Source: Corynebacterium kroppenstedtii DSM 44385 (GTDB lineage: Bacteria; Actinomycetota; Actinomycetes; Mycobacteriales; Mycobacteriaceae). From it: a stretch of DNA of 64,000 bases. The DNA lies in NCBI RefSeq assembly GCF_000023145.1, contig NC_012704.1:186001-250000 (forward strand), written 5' to 3'. The notes beneath the pieces were generated by a model. It saw only the letters and a program-made list of their open reading frames with translations. It was not told where the DNA came from and made no database searches. Each line of letters opens with the position of its first letter. The stretch's first letter is position 1. Made by a program: the position numbers and the translations under genes. Shown one piece after another: positions 17,668 to 26,507 of the stretch.

Positions 17668-19278
17668 ATGCTTATTACCGGTCTCGTGCTTGGAACGGTC
17701 CTTGGTTACGTTATGCAAAGGGGTCGCTTTTGTGTCACCGGTATGCTGCGTGACATCTTCACGCTGAAAACATGGCGCGGATTCGTGGCGCTCCTCGTCG
17801 TGATCGCCGTCCATGCAGTGGGCTTAGCCGCGCTAACATCGCTGGGCGTCATCACCCCGGAGGTCGACGACTTCGCCCCCTTCGCCGTCATCATCGGCGG
17901 CTTCCTCTTCGGCGTCGGCATTGTGTTGGCCGGCGGGTGCGCGTCGGGAACCTGGTACCGCTCCGGCGAAGGGCTCGTCGGGTCCTGGATCGCGCTGCTC
18001 ACCTACGGTTTGTCGGCCGCCGCGATGAAAGCGGGCGCGCTACAGGGGATCAACAGCGGGCTCCGCGAATACACGGTCCCGCTCACCACGATTCAGCAGT
18101 CACTAGGGGTGTCGACGTGGGCCTTGGCTCTCCCGCTGGCCGTGCTGACCGCGTTCCTCGTCGCGAAGTTTGTCCGTGCCGAGGCAGCTCAGCCGAAAAT
18201 CGCCCAGCTCGCGGCGAAGAAGACGGGCCTCGCGCACCTGTTGGCGGAAAAGCCCTGGCACGTGTACACAACCGGGGCGATTGTCGGTGTGCTGGGCGTC
18301 ATCGCCTGGCCTCTTTCCGCTGCGACGGGCCGCAACGATGGTTTGGGAATCACAACACCCAGTTCGGACCTGGTCCGTTTCGTGACGACGGGTGACGCGA
18401 CCCGCATCAACTGGGGAGCTCTCCTGGTGCTGGGGATCCTGATCGGGTCGTACCTGGCGGCGAAGGCGTCGGGGGAGTTCCGCGTGCGAGTTCCGTCGGG
18501 AACCCAGTCGGTGCGGTCGGTCGCCGGTGGTGTGCTGATGGGTGTCGGCGCTGCGTGGGCGGGTGGCTGCACGGTCGGGAACGGCATGGTGCAGACCTCG
18601 CTGTTTAGCTACCAAGGTTGGGTTGCTTTGCTCTTCATCGCGCTGGGGGTGGGGTTCGCCGCGAAGCTGTGGCTGAAGCCTGCCGAGCCGATCAATCCTC
18701 AAGATCCGGATGGCTACACCTTGTCGCCATCTACTGCCGACGCTACCCGCGCGGCTAGTGCTGGTGGCTTGGCTGTTACCTCTGCCGGCGACGCTGACTT
18801 GACGCCTGAGCCTAGTGGAGTCGAGAGCAGTGGAGTGTTGGCTGAGTCTGGTGATCGTAAGAGTCCTGAACGCGAGCCTGTGTTGGTGGGTACCTCCGCG
18901 GGTGACGGTTCTGTCGCTGATTCCGAGCTGGGTGTCGGAGGATTCGCGACCGCTGTTGGCTTACCGGCGGTGTCTGTGCTCGAGCGCCCGGCTGATGGTG
19001 GCCCTAATGACGTGAGCCCAAAGCTTCGCGGTGGTTTACGTCGTGTCGGTGAGCGGCGGTTTGTCCTGGATACGCTGGGGGCGGTGTGCCCGTTCCCGTT
19101 GATTGAAGCGAAGGCCGCGATGCAGCAGCTCTCCAGTGGGGATGAACTGGTCATCGACTTCGATTGCACCCAGGCGACGGACGCTATCCCGCGATGGGCG
19201 GCGACTGATGGTCACGAGGTCACGAACTTCGAGGCCACCGACGACGCCGGATGGACCATCACCGTGCGGAAAGGGTAA
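17668..19278 (+). CDS. YeeE/YedE-family sulfur (thiosulfate) importer fused to TusA
   Basis: 536 residues from ATG 17668 (AAAGG upstream). Residues 1 to about 345 are a polytopic YeeE/TsuA-type channel with its conserved Cys loops: GRFCVTGMLRD, GGCASGTWYRSGEGLVGSW and WAGGCTVGNGMVQ. Known family members import thiosulfate by relaying it through these cysteines. A 110-residue Ser/Gly/Glu-rich linker leads to a C-terminal TusA/TsuB domain with the CPFP sulfur-carrier motif (LDTLGAVCPFPLIEAKAAM). In other bacteria TsuA and TsuB are separate; here the importer and its sulfur acceptor are one chain. Convergent with the next gene. Confidence 0.88.
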   Translation: MLITGLVLGTVLGYVMQRGRFCVTGMLRDIFTLKTWRGFVALLVVIAVHAVGLAALTSLGVITPEVDDFAPFAVIIGGFLFGVGIVLAGGCASGTWYRSGEGLVGSWIALLTYGLSAAAMKAGALQGINSGLREYTVPLTTIQQSLGVSTWALALPLAVLTAFLVAKFVRAEAAQPKIAQLAAKKTGLAHLLAEKPWHVYTTGAIVGVLGVIAWPLSAATGRNDGLGITTPSSDLVRFVTTGDATRINWGALLVLGILIGSYLAAKASGEFRVRVPSGTQSVRSVAGGVLMGVGAAWAGGCTVGNGMVQTSLFSYQGWVALLFIALGVGFAAKLWLKPAEPINPQDPDGYTLSPSTADATRAASAGGLAVTSAGDADLTPEPSGVESSGVLAESGDRKSPEREPVLVGTSAGDGSVADSELGVGGFATAVGLPAVSVLERPADGGPNDVSPKLRGGLRRVGERRFVLDTLGAVCPFPLIEAKAAMQQLSSGDELVIDFDCTQATDAIPRWAATDGHEVTNFEATDDAGWTITVRKG

Positions 19279-19297
19279 ATCGATAGTGTCTTAGCCT

Positions 19298-20989
19298 TTA
19301 GAGGTAATACTGCCTCGGTGTATAAACAATATTTCCGTCGCTGTCTTTGCACGAGGCAGCACCAGGTATTGCATTTGGATCTTCGTCGTCCTTGTAGACC
19401 ACCTCGTTAGGTTTACAAGTCCAGCCGTTTTTATCCGGGGCAGTTGATTCTTCGTAATTATCTGACGAGCTTCCAAAATGCCTGGTATCCACGTAATTTT
19501 GCATCGCTTCAAAGGTATGGGAGCAATCCACATCACCTTGGTGGACGAGTACGGGTGCTTTTATGGTCTCGTCGTTGTATGTAGCGAGTGGTGCCTCGAC
19601 GTCGCCACATTTGGATCCGGTGACGCCTGTGCCATCGCCTTTGCGTTTGGTAATGGTGTAGCCCTGATCGGTGAAGTCGATGCGATTATTATCGACAATG
19701 CATGTCGCTTTTTTATCCTCAAATACTCCGCATACGGTGTCATGGAATGGGGCTTTTTCTCCAGGGTGGAGAACCCCGCCACCATAGTAGAAATCTCCAT
19801 TGTCTTTGAATTCCTGCTGAGGATAAACGAACTTTTGTTCTGAATCCTGTCTTGATCCTGCACCTTCAGCTGGATCGTGTTTATCGGTTTGGAAGCAGTC
19901 CAGCATATTCATCATGTTCGCTGAAAAACCGATATAGCAATTGAAATTGGTGTCAGCGAGGCGGAAACCCACCCCATCACCACCGCCGAGAACATCTTTT
20001 CCGATGGGCATATCGTCAAAGAGATGTGTGTACGTTGTTGGTTCACTGGAATCGTCATTGGTCGTGTAGTGGTTGTAGGCCACGCCACCACCCACCACCG
20101 CGCCACCGCCAAGGATCGCCGCGCCGATAAGGCCTTTTGTTGATGTCAAGACGCCGGTGGGTCCACTTTTGGAGGCTCCACCTGCAGCGACTTTGCTTCC
20201 GCCTGCTGTAATCGCGTGTGAGCCACTCACCGGATCTGGTGGCCCTGCGGTGAAAGCTTGGGAACCGCTCACGGGGTGGGGTGGTCCTGCGGTAATAGCT
20301 TGCGAGCCACTCATTGGATTAGGCGCTGTGGGGTGAGGCCCTGTGATAGTGCCGTGTCCGCCGGGTGGCGTACCTGCTGCCGATGCTCCTCCGTCATAGT
20401 GGGGACCGACGGGGTGATGTGGCGCTGGTTGGTGCGAGCCGATTGATCCGCTAGCTCCTCCGTCGGAGGAGTGGTGGGGTCCCCAGCCAGATTGACCTTC
20501 GGACGTAAGACGCTCAATCGACGGACGTGGGAATTGAGAGCGACGCTTGTCTTCTTCGCCCGTCCGTGGCGTCGGCTGTGGACCTTGCTGTGGTGGTTCT
20601 TGCGGAGGCTCTACAGGTTGCCAAAATTGTTGCGGGGGCTGGCTCCCGGGCCAGGGTTGATTAGGCGGCTAGGGCTGGTTCCCCGGCCAGGGCTGGTTGA
20701 CAGGCTGGGGCGGATTCCCGGGCGTTGGAGGATAGTTGAATTGGCCATTCGGTGGTGGCCCATTAAAACCCTGCGGCCCATTAAAGCCTTGAGGCGGAAA
20801 GGTCGTCGTGGGTTGTGTGTCGCTCTGCGTTCCAGCACCCCACTGCCCATTGCTCTGAGCAGTTTGCCCATTGGGCACGTTGTTCTGGTCGTTGGGTACG
20901 TTGTTGTTCTGGGGATTGTTACCGTTCTGATTCTCGGTGTCTCCCCAAGCTTCGCCGCGGTGTTTTTGTCCCCATTGTTGTTCGTTCAT
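19298..20989 (-). pseudogene. Large Pro/Gln/Gly-rich membrane protein, broken by an in-frame TAG
   Basis: AAGGAGG ends right at the ATG 20998, so the ATG at 20987-20989 (MNEQQWGQ) with 9-base spacing is the likely start. An Asn/Gln region leads to NQPWPG-type repeats, where TAG at 20669-20671 replaces the expected TGG (NQP-stop-PPNQPWPG). The frame stays open afterwards: more Pro-rich sequence, three copies of SGSQAITAGPPHPV-type repeats, a membrane span (GLIGAAILGGGAVVGGGVAY), and an extracytoplasmic domain of about 220 residues with at least eight Cys (NCYIGF, LDCFQTD, DTVCGVF, ATCIVD, SKCGDVE, VDCSHTF, WTCKPNE, ASCKDSD). A single G-to-A change would restore it. Downstream initiation at 20314 could still give the anchored C-terminal part. 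Confidence 0.75.
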
Positions 20990-21195
20990 ATTTTTCATCC
21001 TCCTTTATTTATTAAAACGTTGAGGAGGGTTGTTGGTATTACATTCTGCATAGGCGTCCTAAAAGAAACTGATTTGTTATTCGCTTGTCATCTGTTTGTG
21101 ATGCCGACAATGGGGGCTTCACTTATGCTAGGAAGTGTGTATTCAATTTCAGTACGCATTTAATTCCACCGTGCGGTGATGCGAGGTCGAAAAGC

Positions 21196-21864
21196 ATGAA
21201 AGTGTCATCGTCCCACGTAGTCAAGGGCATTGCGTTATTAGCTAGCGTGGTCGTGCTAGCTGGATGCAACCAGGGTGGTGATAACGACAACTCTCAAGCC
21301 ACTGACCAGCCGACGTCCGAGGTAACGAAGTCCTCCATCGCTACTCCGAGTTCTGAAAACGCGGCAGCGTCAGAGGACAGTAGTAGTGGCGCCGCGGAAT
21401 CTGACGAGCAAGATGCAGATAGCGACAACCAAACTGCTGCTCAGCAGCGAAAAGATCAGGAAAGCGGCACCGACAATATTGCGGCACGGGAGTATCAAGA
21501 CCACGCGGCTGAGGTTCCTCCACCTTCGTCGGGAGAATGGGATATTGATCTCTCCTCTTTCCTTGAAAATCAGCCGTGTGCGGCGTTGTCTTGGGCAGTA
21601 TTAGTGCCCATGAAAATTGTTGACGGCAGTCCGCCTACGCAGACCATGCTGTTCCACAACGGACGATTCATAAAAACTGTGTCCCAGAAAACTACATACT
21701 CGCCGGATGTCTCGCGTGTTGATGATTCGACGATCAATGTGAACTGGAAATGGTCCAAGCCAGGGGACCCTCTGGCCGAGAAAACTGGTCGATCATTTGC
21801 TACGTTCCGTTGGGATGATCAATCCGAATCCGTCGTTATGGAAGGTGAATTACCGCCAGACTAA
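21196..21864 (+). CDS. LppP/LprE-like lipoprotein
   Basis: 222 residues from ATG 21196; the upstream extension to 21085 has no signal-peptide logic. The signal peptide MKVSSSHVVKGIALLASVVV ends in the lipobox LAGC (Cys 24). An acidic Ser/Asp/Glu/Gln-rich spacer of about 85 residues leads to the folded domain: CAALSWAVL, TQTMLFHNGRFIKTV, and SFATFRWDDQSESVVMEGELPP. This matches mycobacterial LppP/LprE proteins as I recall them; LprE is linked to host interaction and LppP has no known biochemical role. Divergent from the amber-broken membrane protein gene, and the only visibly intact member of this exported cluster between 15 and 23 kb. Confidence 0.72.
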   Translation: MKVSSSHVVKGIALLASVVVLAGCNQGGDNDNSQATDQPTSEVTKSSIATPSSENAAASEDSSSGAAESDEQDADSDNQTAAQQRKDQESGTDNIAAREYQDHAAEVPPPSSGEWDIDLSSFLENQPCAALSWAVLVPMKIVDGSPPTQTMLFHNGRFIKTVSQKTTYSPDVSRVDDSTINVNWKWSKPGDPLAEKTGRSFATFRWDDQSESVVMEGELPPD

Positions 21865-21879
21865 GTCGTGTGTGAAACC

Positions 21880-21909
21880 TCCCGGCGTTATACGTAATTT
21901 CGCCGGGGG
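21880..21909 (+). terminator. Hairpin after the lipoprotein gene
   Basis: CCCGGCG and CGCCGGG form a GC-rich stem 16 bases after the stop; no T run follows, so it is only a possible terminator. Confidence 0.45.
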
Positions 21910-22076
21910 TAATCCGGGGGATCGTGTTATCGATCTAAACATCTATTGGCCGCTGCGAAACAGGCTCAGAAACTAAGATTTTAAGCAGCAGAGCTGTATT
22001 CGGCGGTCAATAATTTCCAAACAATGGGTTCAATTACCGCCGCGTTGTCACACATCTAAAACAAAGGCGGGTTGTC

Positions 22077-23829
22077 ATGCACCACCGAGATAACGTCCGA
22101 CGGTATTTCCCCTACGCTCATAAATCACGGCATGTACGTAAGTCGTCGCATTCACGTTTCATTTCCGCCGCTATTGTTACGCTCTCTATTCCGCTGGCTA
22201 GCGTCGCCGTCGCCAATGGTGCACCCAGTGATTCCCCGCAGCCTGATATTCCGGCGTCTTCACAACCAAACGCGATGTGCGTCCCTTATCTCGGCGATAT
22301 CAGTAAAGGGAATGGGCAGTTCCCTCTAGGTTTGGTCGCGCCTGATTTCGGTGATGAGGGTTATGATGTCTTACCCGTTGCTAATGGTAAGAATCTGCCG
22401 GAAAGCATCGACTTGCGAGACAATCACCAAGGTTTCAACGAAAAAATTGATGTTGCCCTCCATAAGGGATCATTGGTGGTTCGTCACCGAGGAGAAGAAC
22501 AATGGCGGCATCTTCCGACCCCCCGATTGTTTAGATGGAAACATTGTCAGTATGTCCATCAACGGTGATTCTCTCATCGCGCTGGATAAAGATGGCTGGA
22601 TGTACACGCTGAGTAATTTGCTTTCGAGCCCGACACGATGGGGTTGGATCAGAGCCTGGGGAGGGCCCGTGTGGTTGGGCAAAGGATTGCAATCGCCCAC
22701 CACTGAGGAAGGAAAATGGTCGTTTACTCTGATCGACAACAATGTGGATAAAACATATTCCACCCCCGACGGCAAAGAACAACCAATCTCGTACGCAAAA
22801 GTCACCCAAGTAGTCGCACTCGGCCAAGACGGATCACATCTTTACAGCCTTGATCCATGGCTTGCGCGTGATTATTCCTACGAAATCGGTACGCCATTTA
22901 ATTCGCGTTTCCAGGCCGAATCGGTGTCAGCGTCAGGATCGGTCATCTTTATTACCAATAAATACGGTGATATGTACACGAAATTGTCCGACTATGACGT
23001 ACGCGGTGCCGACCCAGCTCAATTCCGCTACCAATGGAACGACCCCAATAATCCGGACGAGCGCCCGTCGGCAACTAATGCCCTTCAACAGCGATTAGAT
23101 AACAACACAGCGCCGATAGCGATTGAAGGGCAAGAGTGGACTCACCAGCCAAAAATTCCTGGCACGATCACGAGCAGGATTTCTATCCACACGACGGCAC
23201 CAGGCTCAACGAACCGCGAACTCAGGGTAGAGGGCACGAATTCGGATGGTGAATCGGGTTATTGGCACAAAGCTCTTGACGATAAAAACTGGGCCTTCAC
23301 CGCAACCGGTCTACCGCTAGAGGGGAGGAAACTTGAAAACTCCTCCGCTGATCGAAGAACAGATACATTGGCGGACGAATCTCCCTTTAGTTACGAGGGG
23401 AAAGTAACCGACAATGCGTCATTAAGCATCGATCACTTTGCCTATGCAAGTGAGAACCATGACATCACCGTGACGGTTAATGGTAAGAAGTATCCGCTGC
23501 TCCTAGAGACCGTCGATGGTCGCCTGGGAACTCCATTATCGCAGCGTGTGTCACCAGGTGAAGGGGAATTCGGAAGCAGGCCTGCCGGATTGGTTGAAGG
23601 AATTCCACGAAATTACGTGGCAGCGATACGTGTTCCGCAGGAAACTAAGCAGGCCGCCGAACACGACCCCGAGTTGAAGAGTTTTCTGGAAACCTACCTC
23701 AAGGGTGAAGACCCGCACCAAATATTTGCGCGGGTCACGCTGAGTGAATTCCAGATTATTAATTCACTAGTGAAGGATGTGGCGGTACCGGCTCCCGGGG
23801 CCGTGGCAACTCTCAAATCAGTGGACTAA
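22077..23829 (+). pseudogene. Large secreted protein, broken by a one-base insertion
   Basis: ATG 22077 (AAAGGCGGG upstream) opens a signal peptide (RFISAAIVTLSIPLASVAVANG) and about 130 residues, but the frame then runs into non-protein-like sequence ending at 22568. The +1 frame carries on sensibly (FVTEEKNNGGIFRPPDCLDG...) to 23829. The switch fits at TTGGTGG near 22473-22479; removing one G would read KGSLWFVTEEK. The restored protein is about 583 residues. The second part has repeating units (SINGDSLIALDKDGWMYTL; VVALGQDGSHLYSLD; SASGSVIFITNKYGDMYT), a beta-propeller-like pattern. Family unknown to me. Confidence 0.75.
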
Positions 23830-23860
23830 AGCCGGATACCTCTTCACTGCTTATCGGTGT

Positions 23861-26062
23861 TTATAGGTTTCCCACGGCCTTCCGGACAGCGTCGACTATC
23901 TCACCGCGCGTCGTCGCGTCGCGGAGGTGAGTGCGGAAATTGTCTCTCATCAGGGCACGGGCAAGTTGGGCAAGAATCTTCATGTGTTTCTTATTCGCTC
24001 CTTCAGGAACGGCAATGAGGAACACAAAACGTACGGACTTGTCATCCGGGCTGTTCCACTCGACGCCGTCGTCTGGAATCCGGGCGAACAACACCGTCGG
24101 CGTTGCGACGCCAGCTAACCGCGCATGAGGAATGGCCACTTCATTTCCCACCGCCGTCGTCGATTGCTCCTCGCGAGCTAGCGCTGCCTGGATCACTGCT
24201 TCACCATCGGTAATTCGGCCGGCGGTGACTGCGTGGTTTACCAAACCGCGAATGACATCTTCGCGTTTTCCAGAAGGCGCATCATCGTCCAGGACAACGA
24301 GCGTTTCGTCGATAAGGTGGGGAGTCTCTGACTCCTCAGCAGGTTTGGCGCCGGAAACAACACCGGCAGGTTCAGAGGTGCTAACAGCGCCAGTGTTCCG
24401 CGGGCTAGAAGCACCAGCATCACTCGCGTTAGACGTGGACGTCGGCGAATGCTCACTTCGAGACATGCTTATGCGCGTCAGCCCGATCATGACGGCGACC
24501 GTCGTCGCGATACCAGCGAGCACGGCGATGAAGAACCACACAACGCCGTCGATAGCTCCCAGCACGGCAACGATAGGTCCGCCGTGCATGACGTTATCTT
24601 TCACACCCCATAAACCGGCGAGAGCTCCCGCGACGGCCCCGCCAATAACATTGGCCGGAATAACCTGAAACGGACGAGCCGCTGCAAAAGGAATAGCGCC
24701 CTCGGTAATACCAAAACATCCCATGATTAGGGCAGCTATGCCAGCATCTTTTTCAGGCTTAGTAAACCATTGTCGGCGAATAAAAGTAATAATGCCCATT
24801 GCCAGTGGCGGGACTGCAATAGCCGCGGCGTTCATCCCCATTGGTGCAGCATTGCCGGCAGCAATTAAACCGCCACCGAAAAGAAATGCCGTTTTATTAA
24901 ACGGGCCACCCATGTCAAAAGCGATCATTGCACCCAAGACAGCACCCAGCACCACAGACGACGTCCCATTCATGCTGGCTAGCCAGTGCGTCAGGTCGTC
25001 GAAAAGCGATGCAATCGGCGCGCCAATGACATAAATAACAAGCAGGCCGACAATGAGTGTGGTCACAATCGGAATGACAATAATCGGCCAAATAGGGGCC
25101 ACATACTTATTAACGGGAATTTTTCGAATAGCCAAAGCTACGTAGCCGGACAAAATACCCGTGACAATGCCACCAATAAATCCAGTGCCCGCCTCGGAGC
25201 CATACAGTGAACCGGTTACAGCGACCATGCCGGTAATAAAACCGGGTGCCAACGCAGACCGGTCCGCAATTCCTTCCGCGATATAGGCCGATAACACCGG
25301 CACCATCAGGCTGAACGCTAGTGTGCCCAGCTGATTAATGTCGTACCAAAAGCTGTCCTTTGGTATTTGCATACCTTCCGATGTTGGGTGGCCACCCAAG
25401 GACAACGCCACGGCGATGAGCAACCCGCCCGTCACCACGAAGGGGATCATGCGCGATACCCCAGCCATCAAGGCTCGATAGATCACTGTTGCGGGGTTCA
25501 ATGATTCGCCGCTCATCGATCCACTCGCCGATCCGTTCATCGACGTTCCATCGGCGTCGGGGGAGAGGCACCCGGAACCTCCCCGACCACCGGTTCCCGC
25601 GCCATGGTCACCGTCGCCACCCTGGTTCTCCTTGCCATGCTGACCCCACCGCGGAGCGACCAGCGCGCGCCGAAGAAGATCTTCAGGATGGCTGATCGCG
25701 GCATCAACACCCGCCGTGACCAGCCGTTTATTCACAAACCGCTCTTTGTCAATCGCAATATCCGCCGCAATAATCACGGCATCCGCCGCCGCGATATCCG
25801 CATGAGAAAAAGCATTATCGACGCCGATCGATCCGTGAGTCTCCACCTTGATCGTCGTGCCAGCCTCCTTGGCCGCAGCCTCGAGTTTCTCCGCGGCCAT
25901 GTACGTGTGCGCGATCCCCGTCGGGCACGCAGTAATCGCCAGGATTGTTGATCCCGCGACCGAGGGGTTCTCTCCGTCAACGGCGCTGCTCCCGTTAACG
26001 GTGCTCTGGTCAATGGCGGCCGTTCCCCCTAATGACGGCTCCCTATTTCCATCTGTACTCAT
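23861..26062 (-). CDS. PTS fructose-type permease, EIIB-EIIC-EIIA
   Basis: 733 residues from ATG 26060-26062; the frame extends to 26257 without merit. Order: EIIB with the phospho-Cys in ITACPTGIAHTYMAA (Cys 46), a Gly/Asp-rich linker, a polytopic EIIC (about 190-545), then EIIA with its His in VAIPHARLAGV. It imports and phosphorylates a sugar, most likely fructose as in corynebacterial PtsF. The usual partners (a DeoR regulator, 1-phosphofructokinase, ptsI) are absent, so substrate and control cannot be read from context. Confidence 0.88.
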   Translation of the reverse strand: MSTDGNREPSLGGTAAIDQSTVNGSSAVDGENPSVAGSTILAITACPTGIAHTYMAAEKLEAAAKEAGTTIKVETHGSIGVDNAFSHADIAAADAVIIAADIAIDKERFVNKRLVTAGVDAAISHPEDLLRRALVAPRWGQHGKENQGGDGDHGAGTGGRGGSGCLSPDADGTSMNGSASGSMSGESLNPATVIYRALMAGVSRMIPFVVTGGLLIAVALSLGGHPTSEGMQIPKDSFWYDINQLGTLAFSLMVPVLSAYIAEGIADRSALAPGFITGMVAVTGSLYGSEAGTGFIGGIVTGILSGYVALAIRKIPVNKYVAPIWPIIVIPIVTTLIVGLLVIYVIGAPIASLFDDLTHWLASMNGTSSVVLGAVLGAMIAFDMGGPFNKTAFLFGGGLIAAGNAAPMGMNAAAIAVPPLAMGIITFIRRQWFTKPEKDAGIAALIMGCFGITEGAIPFAAARPFQVIPANVIGGAVAGALAGLWGVKDNVMHGGPIVAVLGAIDGVVWFFIAVLAGIATTVAVMIGLTRISMSRSEHSPTSTSNASDAGASSPRNTGAVSTSEPAGVVSGAKPAEESETPHLIDETLVVLDDDAPSGKREDVIRGLVNHAVTAGRITDGEAVIQAALAREEQSTTAVGNEVAIPHARLAGVATPTVLFARIPDDGVEWNSPDDKSVRFVFLIAVPEGANKKHMKILAQLARALMRDNFRTHLRDATTRGEIVDAVRKAVGNL

Positions 26063-26265
26063 GGGAACGACTCTAGTTTTTGAAACTCCGGCCGGCTCGA
26101 CCGAGATACATTTTCGATTCGATTTCGATTCGCTCGCTATACACATTCGCCAGAAACTCGAGGTAATACGACAGGCGGTCCGGAAAAATCCTGGGGCGCG
26201 ACGCACCGACGCACGGCACAAGGAGCCGGTAGGCGGAAAACTGAGGGAAAGCGACACCTAGAGCC

Positions 26266-26393
26266 CGAAAAGTGCGGGGGAATATTCGGCCCAAAATAAA
26301 AGTGCGGGGGGATACGGCCAATTTTCGGCCATTTTTCGCCCATATCCCCCCACAGTTTTCACAACCGACCCCTATATGCCCCCGCAGTTTTCC
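26266..26393. repeat. Four-copy palindromic intergenic repeat
   Basis: Two copies of AAAGTGCGGGGG (near 26269 and 26299) and two inverted copies (CCCCCCACAGTTTT near 26346; GCCCCCGCAGTTTT near 26378) can fold into one long stem or two. A diverged fifth copy (GGAAAACTGAGGG) lies near 26235. They fill the gap between two divergent transporter genes, with no gene of their own. Confidence 0.6.
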
Positions 26394-26507
26394 AGCACGC
26401 GGACACACTTTTGTCGTATAACCCAAAACTCGACACACATACAGGAAGTCGAAATACATATCAGCCGGAAAACTGACTTAAGACGCCAATAGCTATACCG
26501 TTATTAG

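Noticed and set aside
26073-26459. 128-residue minus-strand frame across the palindromic repeats
   Set aside because: It overlaps the 5' region of the PTS gene in another frame and its apparent repeats come from the DNA palindrome.
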